Source: Streptomyces corynorhini
GTDB taxonomy: Bacteria; Actinomycetota; Actinomycetes; Streptomycetales; Streptomycetaceae
NCBI RefSeq assembly: GCF_003346515.1
Contig: NZ_QQNA01000001.1
Span: 1 to 64,000 of the forward strand
Direction of reading: 5' to 3'
DNA: 64,000 bases
This document shows, in pieces, positions 45,019 through 54,957 of this stretch. Each line of letters begins with the position of its first letter. Positions within the stretch are counted from its first letter, which is position 1. Both the position numbers and the translations under genes were made by a program. The notes under the pieces were generated by a model. It made no database searches. It worked only from the letters and a program-made list of their open reading frames with translations, and had not been told where the DNA came from.

Positions 45019-47561
45019 CGCCGTCCGACGGCCCCGAAGACCCCTACGGGTCCGACGGGAGCCCTGTGCCGCCCCGCTCCCCGGGCTCCCCCGTCCCGCC
45101 GCCGCCTGATTCGCGGCTGTCTGTCCCGCCGTTGCCTGATTCGCCGTTGCCTGATTCGCGGCTGCCTGATTCGCCGCTGCGGCCGGTCGTGGCCGGTGGC
45201 GCCGTGCGCGACCGGCTGCGTGATCTCGGGCTCGGCGTACGGCTGGCCGTCACGGGCGGCCGGGCCGGGTGGGCCCGTACCGCGCTGGTCGCCCTGGGCG
45301 TCGGACTCGGCGTCGCCCTGCTCTTCGCCGCCTCGTCCGTACCGCATCTGCTCGACGAGCGCGCCAAGCGCGCGGACGCGCGGTTCGCGGGCACGCACGC
45401 GCGGTTCGCCCCCGCGGACGCGCCCGACAGGAAGGTGGGGCGCTCGGAGACCACCCTCGTCCTGAACGACACGACGACCGAGTACCGCGGCGACACGGTC
45501 AACGGCCGGCTGGTGCGCCCGGACGGGGCGCGTCCGCCGCTGCCGCCGGGGCTCTCCCGGCTGCCGGGGCCCGGGGAGATCACGGTCTCCCCCGCCCTGC
45601 GCGCGCTGCTGGACTCGCCCAGGGGCGCGCTGCTCAAGGAGCGGCTGGACCGGCGGATCGTCGGCACCATCGGCGCCGCCGGACTCCTGGACCCCGGGGA
45701 GCTGTACTACTACGCGGGCAGCGACACCCTCACCGAGGCCACCGGCGGATGGCGGACCGAGGGCTTCGGCGCCCCCTCCCTCCAGGAACCGGCGGATCCG
45801 CTGCTGATGCCGCTGATCACGATGGTCTGCGTGGTGCTGCTGGTGCCGGTGATCATCTTCATCGCCACCGCCGTCCGCTTCGGCGGCGAGCGCAGGGACC
45901 GCGGGCTGGCCGCGCTGCGGCTGGTGGGCGCGGACATCCGGATGACCCGGCGGATCGCCGCGGGCGAGGCGCTGTTCGGCGCGGGGCTCGGGCTGCTGAC
46001 CGGGCTCGGCCTGTTCCTGGCCGCCCGGCCGCTGGCGGGCGGGGTACGGCTGTGGGGCGTCAGCGCCTTCCCCGCCGACCTGGTGCCGGGACCGGCGCTG
46101 GCCGGGCTGATCGTGGTCGCCGTACCGGTGGCCGCCGTCCTGGTGACCACGGTCGCGCTGCGCTCGGTGACGATCGATCCGCTCGGGGTGGTACGGGAGT
46201 CCGCCGCCCCGCGCCGCAGGCTGTGGTGGCGGCTGCTGCCGCCCGCGACGGGCGTCGGGGTGCTCCTGTGGATCGGCTCGGTCGGTGATGTGGGGCACGA
46301 GGCCGATCCGATTCCCCTCGCGCTCGGCGCGACCCTGTTGCTGGGCGGTCTGACCACGCTGCTGCCCTGGCTGGTCGGGGCGGTGGTCCGCGGGGCGCGC
46401 CGCGGGCCGGTGTCCTGGCAGCTCGCCACGCGCCGGCTCCAGTTGGACAGCGGCTCGGCGGCGCGGGCGGTCAGCGGGATCACCGTGGCCGTCGCCGGGG
46501 CCATCGCGCTCCAGATGGTGTTCGGCGGTATGCACGCGGAGTTCGTCGAGATCACCGGCCGGAATCCGGCGCGGGCGGACATCACCGTCACCGCGGACTA
46601 CGGCAGCGCCGCACTCACCCGGCGGATGGCCGAGGACTTCCGCTCCACCGAGGGGGTCACCCGGGTCATCGCCACGACCCAGGACTATGTCGTGCGGCCG
46701 GGCGCCGTGAGCGAGCGCATCCGGCCCACCACCAGCCTGACCATCGGCGACTGCGCCACCCTGCGGGAACTCGCCGCGCTGCCGTCCTGCGCGGACGGGG
46801 ACACCTTCGTCTCCCACTACGCGCACGACCGCGAGCAGAACGACTGGATCGACCGGACGGCCCGGCCGGGCAAGCCCATCGACCTCAACAGCTCCTCGAT
46901 GAGCGAGGGTTCGGAGCCGGTGCTGTGGACGCTGCCCGCGTCGACGCCGACGGTGACGGCCAGGAAGGACCAGCTCGGCCTGGGGAGCGAAGGCATCCTC
47001 GCCACCCCCGGCGCCCTCGACCCGGCCATGCTGCCGGAGAGCAGCACCGGCGCCGCCCTGCGGCTCGACCCCGCCGTCCCGGACGCCGAGGAGTATCTGC
47101 GCAACGCCGCGGCCCGGATCGACCCCACCCTACGGGTGACCACCTTCAGGGTCGTCGAACGCGACCGGCGCTACGCCAGCCTCCAGAGCGGACTGCTGGT
47201 CGGCGGCACCGCCACCATGGCGCTGATCGCCGCGAGCCTGCTCATCGCCCAGATCGAGCAACTGCGCGAGCGCAGAAGGGCGCTGGCGGTGCTGGTCGCC
47301 CTCGGCACGCGCCGCTCGACGCTCGCCTGGTCGGTGCTGTGGCAGAGCGCCGTACCGGTGGTGCTCGGTACGGCGCTGTCGGTCGTCGGCGGGCTGACGC
47401 TCGGGACCCTCATGCTGGACATGCTCGGCAAACCGCTCGCCGACGGCTGGGTCTTCCTGCCCTTCGCGGGCACCGGCATGGCGATGGTCACCCTGGTGAC
47501 GCTGGTCTCCATGCCGCCGCTGTGGCGGATGACGCGGCCGGACGGTCTGCGCGCGGAGTGA
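45015..47561 (+). CDS. FtsX-like ABC transporter permease
   Basis: The 848-residue protein has an N-terminal low-complexity tail with repeats of LPDSP or LPDSR (encoded by 15-bp repeats at about 45108-45180), a first membrane segment near residue 90, a large extracytoplasmic domain, and two sets of FtsX-type segments (about 255-420 and 710-840, with LVALGTRRSTLAWSVLWQSA in the last). This is the fused-permease layout seen in actinobacterial MacB-like exporters. Its 3' end overlaps the convergent oxyR gene by 74 bp. Confidence 0.93.
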   Translation: MTPSDGPEDPYGSDGSPVPPRSPGSPVPPPPDSRLSVPPLPDSPLPDSRLPDSPLRPVVAGGAVRDRLRDLGLGVRLAVTGGRAGWARTALVALGVGLGVALLFAASSVPHLLDERAKRADARFAGTHARFAPADAPDRKVGRSETTLVLNDTTTEYRGDTVNGRLVRPDGARPPLPPGLSRLPGPGEITVSPALRALLDSPRGALLKERLDRRIVGTIGAAGLLDPGELYYYAGSDTLTEATGGWRTEGFGAPSLQEPADPLLMPLITMVCVVLLVPVIIFIATAVRFGGERRDRGLAALRLVGADIRMTRRIAAGEALFGAGLGLLTGLGLFLAARPLAGGVRLWGVSAFPADLVPGPALAGLIVVAVPVAAVLVTTVALRSVTIDPLGVVRESAAPRRRLWWRLLPPATGVGVLLWIGSVGDVGHEADPIPLALGATLLLGGLTTLLPWLVGAVVRGARRGPVSWQLATRRLQLDSGSAARAVSGITVAVAGAIALQMVFGGMHAEFVEITGRNPARADITVTADYGSAALTRRMAEDFRSTEGVTRVIATTQDYVVRPGAVSERIRPTTSLTIGDCATLRELAALPSCADGDTFVSHYAHDREQNDWIDRTARPGKPIDLNSSSMSEGSEPVLWTLPASTPTVTARKDQLGLGSEGILATPGALDPAMLPESSTGAALRLDPAVPDAEEYLRNAAARIDPTLRVTTFRVVERDRRYASLQSGLLVGGTATMALIAASLLIAQIEQLRERRRALAVLVALGTRRSTLAWSVLWQSAVPVVLGTALSVVGGLTLGTLMLDMLGKPLADGWVFLPFAGTGMAMVTLVTLVSMPPLWRMTRPDGLRAE

Positions 47562-48564
47562 CACCCGGCGGCGCGGCCGCCACCCGTACCGGAAGCTCCC
47601 GCAGCGCCTCGCGCAGCGCGGCGGCGAACTCCTCGAACTCGGCGGCCCGCGCCGCGCCCGTCCGCATCGCCAGCGCGATCCGGCGGGCGGGCGCCGGGGC
47701 GGCGAAGTAGCCGGTGGCGAGCCGGTCGCTGCGGCCGGTCTCCACCCGCACCGCCGTACGCGGCAGCAGCGTGACGCCGAGACCGCCCGCGACGAGCTGC
47801 ACGAGGGTGGCCAGCCCCGCCGCCGTGGTGGTCACGGGCACCCCGTCGGCGCGGCCGGCCTCCCGGCAGATGTCCAGGGCCTGATCGCGCAGGCAGTGGC
47901 CCTCGTCGAGCAGCAGCAGCGGCAGTTCGCGCAGCGCCTCGCGCGGCAGGTCGTGGCGCCCGGCGAACTCGTGCCCGTCGGGGGTGATCAGGACGAAGTC
48001 CTCCTCGAACAGCGGCAGTTCGGTGACGGCCGGCTGACCGAGCGGCACGGCGAGCAGCAGCAGGTCGAGCCGCCCGGCCGGCAACCCCTCCAGCAGGGAG
48101 GAGGTCTGCTCCTCGTGGACCTGGAGGTCGAGCGCCGGATAGCGCTCCTGGACCAGCCGCAGCACCGAGGGCAGCAGGTACGGCGCGACGGTCGGGATCA
48201 CGCCGAGCCTGAGCACCCCGGTGAACGGCGCCCGTACCGCCTCGGCCTCGTCCAGCAGCGCCCCCACCGCGTACAGCACCGCCTTGGCGCGGACCGCGAG
48301 GCGCTCACCGGCCGGGGAGAGCAGCACCCGGCGTGTCGTACGCTCCACGAGCTGCACGCCGAGCGCCTCCTCCAGCGCGGAGAGCGCCCCGGAGAGGGCG
48401 GGCTGGCTCATCCCGATCGCGGCGGCCGCGTCCCGGAAGTGCAGATGCTCGGCCACGGCGGCGAAGGCGCGCAGCTGGGAGAGGCTGGGCTGCTTGGCGC
48501 GCGGCACGGGCTGGCCCAGGTACGGCGCCGGGGACCGGCCGGGCTGCCGCTGTCTCACGACCAC
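47488..48564 (-). CDS. oxyR: LysR-type peroxide sensor OxyR
   Basis: The 358-residue LysR regulator has the HTH QLRAFAAVAEHLHFRDAAAA and, in the effector domain, the redox Cys pair in LDEGHCLRDQALDIC that forms a disulfide with peroxide. It is divergent from ahpC, the arrangement known in S. coelicolor, and should activate ahpCD when oxidised. It starts at GTG 48564, though an internal start is possible. The last 30 residues (after LPVRVAAAPPG) extend beyond the usual OxyR end and overlap the convergent permease gene, so the tail is probably not functional. Confidence 0.96.
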   Translation of the reverse strand: MVVRQRQPGRSPAPYLGQPVPRAKQPSLSQLRAFAAVAEHLHFRDAAAAIGMSQPALSGALSALEEALGVQLVERTTRRVLLSPAGERLAVRAKAVLYAVGALLDEAEAVRAPFTGVLRLGVIPTVAPYLLPSVLRLVQERYPALDLQVHEEQTSSLLEGLPAGRLDLLLLAVPLGQPAVTELPLFEEDFVLITPDGHEFAGRHDLPREALRELPLLLLDEGHCLRDQALDICREAGRADGVPVTTTAAGLATLVQLVAGGLGVTLLPRTAVRVETGRSDRLATGYFAAPAPARRIALAMRTGAARAAEFEEFAAALREALRELPVRVAAAPPGVTPRADRPAASSATAAAWRPASPG

Positions 48565-48724
48565 GGTCCCGTACCCCCTTCCGCCTCGCGCGCCGCCTGC
48601 ACCTCTCGCACGTCTCGCGCCGCTATCGCCTCGCGCGCCCCTCTCACCTCTCGTACCTCGGTCGTCTGTGCCACGCCCGCCACCTTCACTGATAGGTACC
48701 TCCGATCACGGCGACCGAGTCTAG

Positions 48725-48743
48725 CTATTTCTATGATCAATAG
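48725..48743. promoter_or_regulatory. Probable OxyR box in the oxyR-ahpC region
   Basis: An AT-rich dyad ctatt-(9)-aatag at 48725-48743 (sequence ctatttctatgatcaatag) lies between the divergent genes, about 80 bp before the ahpC start. A tgataggtacctccgatca sequence lies near 48691-48709. They are the only AT-rich dyads in the gap, matching the expected OxyR contact region. Confidence 0.6.
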
Positions 48744-48822
48744 TCTCTGTGCCACCATCAGTAACCTGTCCGACCCCCCGGAAGACCCCAAAAGGGATTC
48801 CCTCCCCTCGCAAGGAGCGCGC

Positions 48823-49377
48823 GTGCTCACTGTTGGTGACAAGTTTCCCTCGTTCGATCTGACCGCCTGTGTCTCCCTGGAGAGCGGCAAGGAGTTCTCG
48901 CAGATCGACCACAAGACCTACGAGGGCAAGTGGAAGGTCGTCTTCGCCTGGCCCAAGGACTTCACTTTCGTGTGCCCGACGGAGATCGCGGCCTTCGGCC
49001 GGCTCAACGACGACTTCGCCGACCGCGACGCCCAGATCCTCGGCTTCTCCGGTGACTCCGAGTTCGTGCACCACGCCTGGCGCAAGGACCACCCGGACCT
49101 GACCGACCTGCCGTTCCCGATGCTCGCCGACTCGAAGCACGAGCTGATGCGCGACCTCGGCATCGAGGGCGCTGACGGCTTCGCGCAGCGCGCCGTCTTC
49201 ATCGTCGACCCCAACAACGAGATCCAGTTCACGATGGTGACCGCCGGTTCCGTGGGCCGTAACCCCAAGGAGGTCCTGCGGGTGCTGGACGCCCTGCAGA
49301 CCGACGAGCTGTGCCCGTGCAACTGGAACAAGGGCGAGACGACGCTCGACCCCGTCAAGCTCCTGTCGGGCGAGTGA
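48823..49377 (+). CDS. ahpC: Alkyl hydroperoxide reductase C (peroxiredoxin)
   Basis: The 184-residue 2-Cys peroxiredoxin reduces hydroperoxides. The peroxidatic Cys lies in DFTFVCPTEI and the resolving Cys near the end in ELCPCNW. GTG 48823 follows AAGGAG. ahpD starts 6 bp after its stop, so the two are one operon, driven from the OxyR-controlled promoter. In actinobacteria AhpD rather than AhpF supplies electrons, through lipoyl enzymes, which fits the absence of ahpF here. Confidence 0.98.
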   Translation: MLTVGDKFPSFDLTACVSLESGKEFSQIDHKTYEGKWKVVFAWPKDFTFVCPTEIAAFGRLNDDFADRDAQILGFSGDSEFVHHAWRKDHPDLTDLPFPMLADSKHELMRDLGIEGADGFAQRAVFIVDPNNEIQFTMVTAGSVGRNPKEVLRVLDALQTDELCPCNWNKGETTLDPVKLLSGE

Positions 49378-49383
49378 TACCGG

Positions 49384-49929
49384 ATGTCACTCGATGAGCT
49401 GAAGTCCGCGCTGCCGGACTACGCCAAGGACCTGAAGCTCAACCTCGGTTCGGTCATCGGCAACAGCGAGCTGTCCGAGCAGCGGCTCTGGGGCACGGTG
49501 CTGGCCTGCGCGATCGCCTCCCGCTCGCCGCGCGTGCTGCGCGAGCTGGAGCCGGAGGCCCGGGAGAAGCTGGAGCCCGAGGCGTACACGGCGGCCAAGT
49601 CGGCCGCCGCGATCATGGCGATGAACAACGTCTTCTACCGGACCCGGCATCTGCTGTCGGACCCCGAGTACGGGACGCTGCGGGCCGGTCTGCGGATGAA
49701 CGTCATCGGCAAGCCGGGCGTGGAGAAGGTCGACTTCGAGCTGTGGTCGCTCGCCGTCTCCGCCGTCAACGGCTGCGGCCAGTGCCTCGACTCGCACGAG
49801 CAGGTGCTGCGCGGGGCCGGGGTGGACCGCGAGACGATCCAGGAAGCCTTCAAGATCGCGGCGGTGATCACGGCGGTCGGCACGACGCTGGACGCCGAGG
49901 CGGTCCTGGCCGAGGCCGTCTCCGCCTAG
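49384..49929 (+). CDS. ahpD: AhpD alkylhydroperoxidase
   Basis: The 181-residue helical protein has the AhpD core with the CxxC redox centre in [14 protein letters not shown], including the Glu and His of the proton relay. It recharges AhpC using reduced lipoamide and has weak peroxidase activity of its own. Start ATG 49384 is 6 bp after ahpC. The preceding [19 protein letters not shown] is the typical active-site partner segment. No terminator is evident, but the next genes are on the other strand. Confidence 0.97.
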   Translation: MSLDELKSALPDYAKDLKLNLGSVIGNSELSEQRLWGTVLACAIASRSPRVLRELEPEAREKLEPEAYTAAKSAAAIMAMNNVFYRTRHLLSDPEYGTLRAGLRMNVIGKPGVEKVDFELWSLAVSAVNGCGQCLDSHEQVLRGAGVDRETIQEAFKIAAVITAVGTTLDAEAVLAEAVSA

Positions 49930-49995
49930 TCTTCGAAGTCCCGCCCGCCCCCCCGCCCGCCCGTCTCCGCCGCACCGGGTGAGCGCCGCGCGGCG

Positions 49996-50802
49996 TCACC
50001 CCTTCACGGCGGCCATCAGCTCTGCCATGTCCGTGACCAGATCGGGCGCCATGCCCGCCGGATCGAGCGGCTCGGTCTCCCGCGACTCGCCGCTGGTCGG
50101 ATCGACGACATTGAGCCTCAGCGTCGAGACCTCAAGGGTGAATTCGGCCCTGCCGTCGAGGACCTTGAGCCGCACCCCGTCCAGCCCGGAGTCGATGATC
50201 AGATAGGCGCGCTCCCCCGGACCGGGAACCCGTCGCACCTCGGGCCGCGCACCGTCGGCCGGTACGAGATCGGTGATCCGCGCGTCGAACTCCGGCGCCG
50301 GGTCGGTCTTCTTGTGCAGCGTGTACCCAACTTCCACGGTGGCGTACGTCGAGGGCACGGGCTCCTGCCCCGCCTCGCGCTCTTCCGCGGGCATCAGGGT
50401 GATCCGGCAGACGGCCCGGTCCACGGACGGGCGCTCGTCCACTCCCGACCCGGCGTCCCCCCGGCGCCCGAACCGTTCGGTCAGGGCGGGCAGTTCGGCG
50501 TCGAGGCAGAGGTCACGGCTGATCGCGTAGCCGCCCAGATCGGGGCCGGTCCTGGCGTACGCGTACAGCCCGCCCGCCCAGACGGCGGAGGCGGCGACCG
50601 CGCCGCCGAGCGCCCAGAGCCAGGGCCGTCGGCGTGCCGGGCCGGCGGGCGGAGCGCCCGCGCCGATCGTCTCGCCGCCGGAGCCGGGTCCCTCACCGTC
50701 GTACGGAGGGGGCGTGCCGCTCTCCGTACGAGGTGCGGGCAGGGCGGACCGCTCGGCGTCGCCGTCGTCGGGCCAGCCCACCGGCTCCGGCTCGGAGATC
50801 AC
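49996..50802 (-). CDS. Membrane-anchored protein of unknown function
   Basis: The 268-residue protein has a Pro/Gly/Glu-rich cytoplasmic N-terminus of 60 residues, one membrane segment (WLWALGGAVAASAVWAGGLYAY) and an extracytoplasmic domain with two Cys (RDLCLDAEL, DRAVCRIT) likely to form a disulfide. No family is recognised. The GTG start overlaps the stop of the AI-2E-type gene by four bases (GTGA), so the two are translated together and may work together at the membrane. Confidence 0.82.
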   Translation of the reverse strand: MISEPEPVGWPDDGDAERSALPAPRTESGTPPPYDGEGPGSGGETIGAGAPPAGPARRRPWLWALGGAVAASAVWAGGLYAYARTGPDLGGYAISRDLCLDAELPALTERFGRRGDAGSGVDERPSVDRAVCRITLMPAEEREAGQEPVPSTYATVEVGYTLHKKTDPAPEFDARITDLVPADGARPEVRRVPGPGERAYLIIDSGLDGVRLKVLDGRAEFTLEVSTLRLNVVDPTSGESRETEPLDPAGMAPDLVTDMAELMAAVKG

Positions 50803-52310
50803 GCCGTGTCGTCCCCGCCCTCTGCCGTGGCGGGGCGTATGGACGGTGCCGGAGGCGCCCCGGGCGCCGGGACGGATCCCGCCGCGGGCCCCGGCCCGGC
50901 GTCGGGCTCGGGAGCGGCGGAGGCGGGAGCGGCGGCGGAGGCAGGAGAGGCGGGAGCGGCGGCGGAGGCTCCGGAGGCGTCCGGCGCGGCGACGGTGGCG
51001 GGGGTCCGCGGGTCGGGCGACGGTGTCGGGGCCGTGCCGTGTGCCGTGGCGCCGTGCGGCGGCGGCGCGTCGCGCAGGCTCTGCTCCTGGCTGTACGCGC
51101 GGAGATAGCCGACGACGGTGTTGGCGACGGCCACCAGGGGCACCGCCACCACGGCACCGGCTATGCCCGCCACCAGGCTCCCCGCCGCGACGGCGAGGAC
51201 CACGGCCAGCGGATGCACCCGTACCGCGCGGCCCAGGATGAAGGGCTGCAGCACATGTCCCTCGATCTGCTGGACGCCGAGCACGACCAGCAGCACCATC
51301 AGCGCGGTGAACACGTCCTGGGTGACCAGCGCCACCACCACGGCCAGCGCCCCGGAGACCAGCGCGCCGACCAGCGGGACGAAGGCGCCGAGGAAGATGA
51401 AGACGGCCAGCGGCACGGCCAGCGGCACGTCGAGCAGATAGAGCCCCAGACCGATGAACACCGCGTCGATCAGCGCCACCAGCACGGTCCCGCGCACATA
51501 GGCGGTGAGCGTGTGCCAGGCGCGCGGCCCGGCTCCGGCGACACCCTCACGGGCCGCCGCGGGGACGAACTTGAGCGACCAGTTCCAGATCTTGTTGCCG
51601 TCGTACAGCAGGAAGAGCGTCGAGAACATCGCCAGGAACATCCCGGTCAACACCTCGACCAGCACCGTCAGACCCTGCAGCCCGGCGGAAGTGATCTTCT
51701 CGGTGTTGGAGCCGACGGCGTCGCTGAGCGTCTTGGCGATGTCGTTGATCTGGGCCTCGGTGACATGGAACGGGCTGTTGAGCAGCCAGCGCTTCAGCTC
51801 GTTGATGCCCTGGGTGACCCGGCTGGAGACATCGTCGATGTTCTCCATGACCTGCCACACCACGAACCAGCCGACCAGCCCCATGACGACGAAGCCCGCG
51901 ATCGCGGTGAGGGCGGTGGCGAGCCCGCGCGGTACCCCGTACCGCTTCAGCCACGCGACGGTCGGCTGGAGCAGCGCCGTGATGAGCAGCCCGAGGACGA
52001 AGGCCAGCACCACCAGTTGGACGGCGCCGATGACGCGCATCAGCACCCAGACCGTGCCCGCGAGGACGAGCAGCCGCCAGCCCGCCTCCCCGGCGACCCG
52101 CATCCCCCAGGGGATGGCGGCCGACGGATCCGGCTTGGGCGGCACGGCGGGCGCGTAGGCGGGGGGCGGGGGGACGCTGTCCCGCGTGGCGACCCTGACG
52201 GGGCCGTCCTCTGCTTCGGCGTCGGCTTCGGCGCGGCGCTGGTCCAGGCGCTCTCCCATACGGGTGAGTTCCGCACCCACCTGACCGAGCCATGATGGCA
52301 CTCTTGACAT
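50799..52310 (-). CDS. AI-2E family transporter (TqsA/PerM-like)
   Basis: The 503-residue protein has a soluble N-terminal arm of 75 residues and about eight membrane segments arranged as in AI-2E/UPF0118 transporters, with FIFLGAFVPLVGALVSGALA and LVVLGVQQIEGHVLQPFILG as conserved blocks. Members export signals or small solutes or act as Na+/H+ antiporters; the substrate is open. The C-terminal 90 residues are low-complexity Ala/Pro/Ser. ATG 52310 has AGGAAGACGC upstream. It is coupled to the downstream membrane-anchored protein. Confidence 0.9.
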   Translation of the reverse strand: MSRVPSWLGQVGAELTRMGERLDQRRAEADAEAEDGPVRVATRDSVPPPPAYAPAVPPKPDPSAAIPWGMRVAGEAGWRLLVLAGTVWVLMRVIGAVQLVVLAFVLGLLITALLQPTVAWLKRYGVPRGLATALTAIAGFVVMGLVGWFVVWQVMENIDDVSSRVTQGINELKRWLLNSPFHVTEAQINDIAKTLSDAVGSNTEKITSAGLQGLTVLVEVLTGMFLAMFSTLFLLYDGNKIWNWSLKFVPAAAREGVAGAGPRAWHTLTAYVRGTVLVALIDAVFIGLGLYLLDVPLAVPLAVFIFLGAFVPLVGALVSGALAVVVALVTQDVFTALMVLLVVLGVQQIEGHVLQPFILGRAVRVHPLAVVLAVAAGSLVAGIAGAVVAVPLVAVANTVVGYLRAYSQEQSLRDAPPPHGATAHGTAPTPSPDPRTPATVAAPDASGASAAAPASPASAAAPASAAPEPDAGPGPAAGSVPAPGAPPAPSIRPATAEGGDDTA

Positions 52311-52510
52311 GCGTCTTCCTCTTCCCCCGGGCGGGCTCCCCACTCACCCACCTCAGGAGTGGTTCGCCTCGAACGGTACACGGACGGTCCACGAGCGCCC
52401 CCGGTGCCGGGCACGCCGAACGGCCGCGGGCCGTGCTCCCGGGTGGGGGGCACGGCCCGCGGCCGAAGCTCGGGGGTCGGACGCGTCCTGGTGTAGCGGA
52501 CGGGTACGGC

Positions 52511-53233
52511 CTAGTAGTAGTGGTTGGCCTGCCAGAACGACCAGGCGCCGCACGGGCTCTGGTAACGCTCGTTCATGTAGCCCAGACCCCACTTGATCTG
52601 GGTGGCCGGGTTGGTCTGCCAGTCGGCACCCACCGAGGACATCTTCGAACCGGGCAGCGCCTGGACGAGACCGTAGGCGCCCGAGGACGGGTTCTGCGCC
52701 TTGTAGTTCCAGGTGGACTCGTGGTTCACGATGTTGCTGAAGCACTGGAACTGATCGGCCGGCACGATCTGCCGGGCCAGGGCCTGGACCTCGGCCACCG
52801 TGTACGAGCCCTGCTGGGGGAAGGAACCGGCGCTCGCGGTGGAACGGACCTCGTCGCGGCTGGCGCGCTCGGCCTCGTCCTTCTTCCGCTTCTCCTCGTC
52901 GGCCTTGCGCTTGACCTCGTCCTCGGCGGCCTGCTTCTTCGCCGTGGCGTCCTTCGCCGCCTGGATACGGGCCGATTCCTCCGCCGACTTCCGTGCGGAG
53001 GAGTCGGCGGCGGCGGCCTGCGCGTCCGCCTGCTGCGTCAGCGACGCGGTCTGCACCTGGGCCTGCTGGCCCGCGGGGATGTCTGCGAGAAGCGTCATGT
53101 CGGCTGCGGTCGCCTCGAAGTTGTCGTTCGAGGTCGTCTGGGGGTCGCCCGAGGCAACACCCACGACAGCGCCGACGGTGGTGACCGCAGTGGCAGATGC
53201 CACAGCAAATCCCCGGACCGAGATCCGGCTCAC
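52511..53233 (-). CDS. Secreted lytic transglycosylase-like protein
   Basis: The 240-residue protein has a Tat- or Sec-type signal region (SVRGFAVASATAVTTVGAVV), an Ala/Gln/Lys/Glu-rich coiled coil (about 65-145) and a C-terminal SLT-like domain: IVNHESTWNYKAQNPSSGAY with the catalytic Glu, then GADWQTNPATQIKWGLGYMN. Such proteins cleave peptidoglycan glycan strands outside the cell; the two Cys in the domain may form a disulfide. GTG 53233 follows GGAAGG. The gene is separated from phoH by 389 bp. Confidence 0.92.
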   Translation of the reverse strand: MSRISVRGFAVASATAVTTVGAVVGVASGDPQTTSNDNFEATAADMTLLADIPAGQQAQVQTASLTQQADAQAAAADSSARKSAEESARIQAAKDATAKKQAAEDEVKRKADEEKRKKDEAERASRDEVRSTASAGSFPQQGSYTVAEVQALARQIVPADQFQCFSNIVNHESTWNYKAQNPSSGAYGLVQALPGSKMSSVGADWQTNPATQIKWGLGYMNERYQSPCGAWSFWQANHYY

Positions 53234-53561
53234 ACGGTGTCCTTCCAGCGTCGCCCGCCTACGTGACCTCACAGGCGCGATCGTGCCCCTGGCACTGGCC
53301 TCCGCACTACTGGTCACGGGGAGACACGGGCCCGGTGGGCAATCCCCTTGCGAGGAGAGCCGCGTGGTGCACGGGCGGCATACGGCGGCGGCTGTTGAGT
53401 TGTGTGATGCCGCATCTACGGGAGATGCGCGTGTGCCGCATGCGGGGCCTGACGGAAGCAAGACTCTGCCGGAAGGTCACGCCGGGAGGCAATTCTTCGT
53501 TACGTGGGAAAGCTCACACCCCGTTTGCCGCAACGGTTCGCCGGAAATACCGGCGCAGCAC
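53234..53561. other. Promoter region of the transglycosylase gene
   Basis: This gap of about 330 bp holds no supported ORF. I looked for the c-di-AMP (ydaO-type) riboswitch often found before cell-wall hydrolase genes in Streptomyces and did not see its conserved core. A dyad ccgcatgcggc lies near 53430 (read on the minus strand). Confidence 0.4.
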
Positions 53562-53604
53562 GGCGCCGTCCGGCTAAGCTGCTGCGCTTGCGCCGGACGG
53601 CGCC
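53562..53604 (-). terminator. 13-bp perfect stem after phoH
   Basis: ggcgccgtccggc at 53562-53574 pairs perfectly with 53592-53604 across a 17-base loop, about 20 bp after the phoH stop. This is a likely transcription terminator. Confidence 0.8.
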
Positions 53605-53622
53605 ATCTGGGGTGATACGAGG

Positions 53623-54957
53623 TCAGATCTGGCCGTCCTCCAGCATTTCGGTCACGAGCGCGGCGATCTGCGAACGCTCGGAGCGGGTCAGCGTGACATG
53701 CGCGAACAGCGGATGGCCCTTGAGCTTCTCGACGACGGCGACGATCCCGTCGTACCGGCCCACCCGCAAGTTGTCCCGCTGCGCCACGTCATGGGTGAGC
53801 ACCACGCGGGAGTTGGCCCCGATCCGGGAGAGAACGGTCAGCAGAACGTTCCGCTCCAGGGACTGGGCCTCGTCCACGATCACGAACGCGTCGTGCAGCG
53901 AACGGCCGCGGATATGGGTGAGCGGCAGCACCTCCAGCATGCCGCGCCCGAGGACCTCCTCGATCACCTCGCGGCCCGCGACCGCGGAGAGCGTGTCGAA
54001 GACCGCCTGCGCCCAGGGGCTCATCTTCTCGGCCTCGGTGCCGGGCAGATAGCCCAGCTCCTGCCCGCCGACCGCGTACAGCGGCCGGAAGACCATCACC
54101 TTCTGGTGCTGCCTGCGCTCCAGGACGGCTTCCAGACCCGCGCAGAGCGCCAGCGCCGACTTGCCCGTGCCGGCCCGGCCTCCCATGGAGACGATGCCGA
54201 TGTCCGGATCGAGGAGGAGATCGAGGGCGATGCGCTGCTCGGCGCTGCGCCCGTGGATCCCGAACGCCTCGCGATCGCCCCTGACGATCCGTACGTTGCC
54301 CTCCGGGGTGACCCGGCCGAGCGCCTTGCCGCGCTCGGACTGGAGCACCAGACCGGTGTGGACGGGCAGCTCGGCCGCCTCGGGTACGTAGAGCGACTCC
54401 TCGGTGAACAGGAGGTCGACCTGGTCGGCGGCGAGCGTCAGCTCGCTCATGCCCGTCCAGCCGGAGGAGCTGGAGGCATCGGTGATGGCGAGTTCGGCGC
54501 GGTACTCCTCGGCGAGGAGACCGACCGACGACGCCTTGATGCGCAGCGGCAGGTCCTTGGAGACGACCGTGACGTCGTACCCCTCGGCCTGGAGATTGCG
54601 CGCGACGGCGAGGATCCGTGAGTCGTTGTCCCCCAATCGGAAGCCGGCGGGCAGGATGCCGGGATCAGAGTGGTTGAGCTCGACGCGCAGTGTGCCTCCC
54701 AGCTCGCCCAGGGGGATGGGGGCGTCGAGACGTCCGAACCGGATACGGAAGTCGTCGAGCAGGCGCAGGGCCTGCCGGGCGAAGTAGCCGAGCTCCGGAT
54801 GGTGCCTCTTGGCCTCCAGCTCCGTGATCACCACGATCGGGAGCACCACTTCGTGCTCCTCGAAGCGGGACATGGCTTTGGGATCGGCCAGCAGGACGCT
54901 GGTGTCGAGAACGTAGGTGCGCCTGTCGGGCATGCGGCGCTTTGTGCTGGTCACCAC
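53623..54957 (-). CDS. phoH: PhoH family ATPase with N-terminal PIN domain
   Basis: The 444-residue protein has an N-terminal PIN ribonuclease domain ([15 protein letters not shown] with conserved Asp, later [12 protein letters not shown]) and a C-terminal PhoH ATPase with Walker [13 protein letters not shown] and Walker [13 protein letters not shown]. PhoH2-type proteins of this layout unwind and cut RNA. GTG 54957 ([13 protein letters not shown]) has a GAGGGGG upstream; ATG 54933 is the alternative. It acts in the cytoplasm in RNA turnover. Confidence 0.94.
   Translation of the reverse strand: MVTSTKRRMPDRRTYVLDTSVLLADPKAMSRFEEHEVVLPIVVITELEAKRHHPELGYFARQALRLLDDFRIRFGRLDAPIPLGELGGTLRVELNHSDPGILPAGFRLGDNDSRILAVARNLQAEGYDVTVVSKDLPLRIKASSVGLLAEEYRAELAITDASSSSGWTGMSELTLAADQVDLLFTEESLYVPEAAELPVHTGLVLQSERGKALGRVTPEGNVRIVRGDREAFGIHGRSAEQRIALDLLLDPDIGIVSMGGRAGTGKSALALCAGLEAVLERRQHQKVMVFRPLYAVGGQELGYLPGTEAEKMSPWAQAVFDTLSAVAGREVIEEVLGRGMLEVLPLTHIRGRSLHDAFVIVDEAQSLERNVLLTVLSRIGANSRVVLTHDVAQRDNLRVGRYDGIVAVVEKLKGHPLFAHVTLTRSERSQIAALVTEMLEDGQI

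Noticed and set aside
53234-53561. c-di-AMP (ydaO) riboswitch before the transglycosylase gene
   Set aside because: Expected for some Streptomyces wall hydrolases, but the conserved core sequence was not found on reading the leader.
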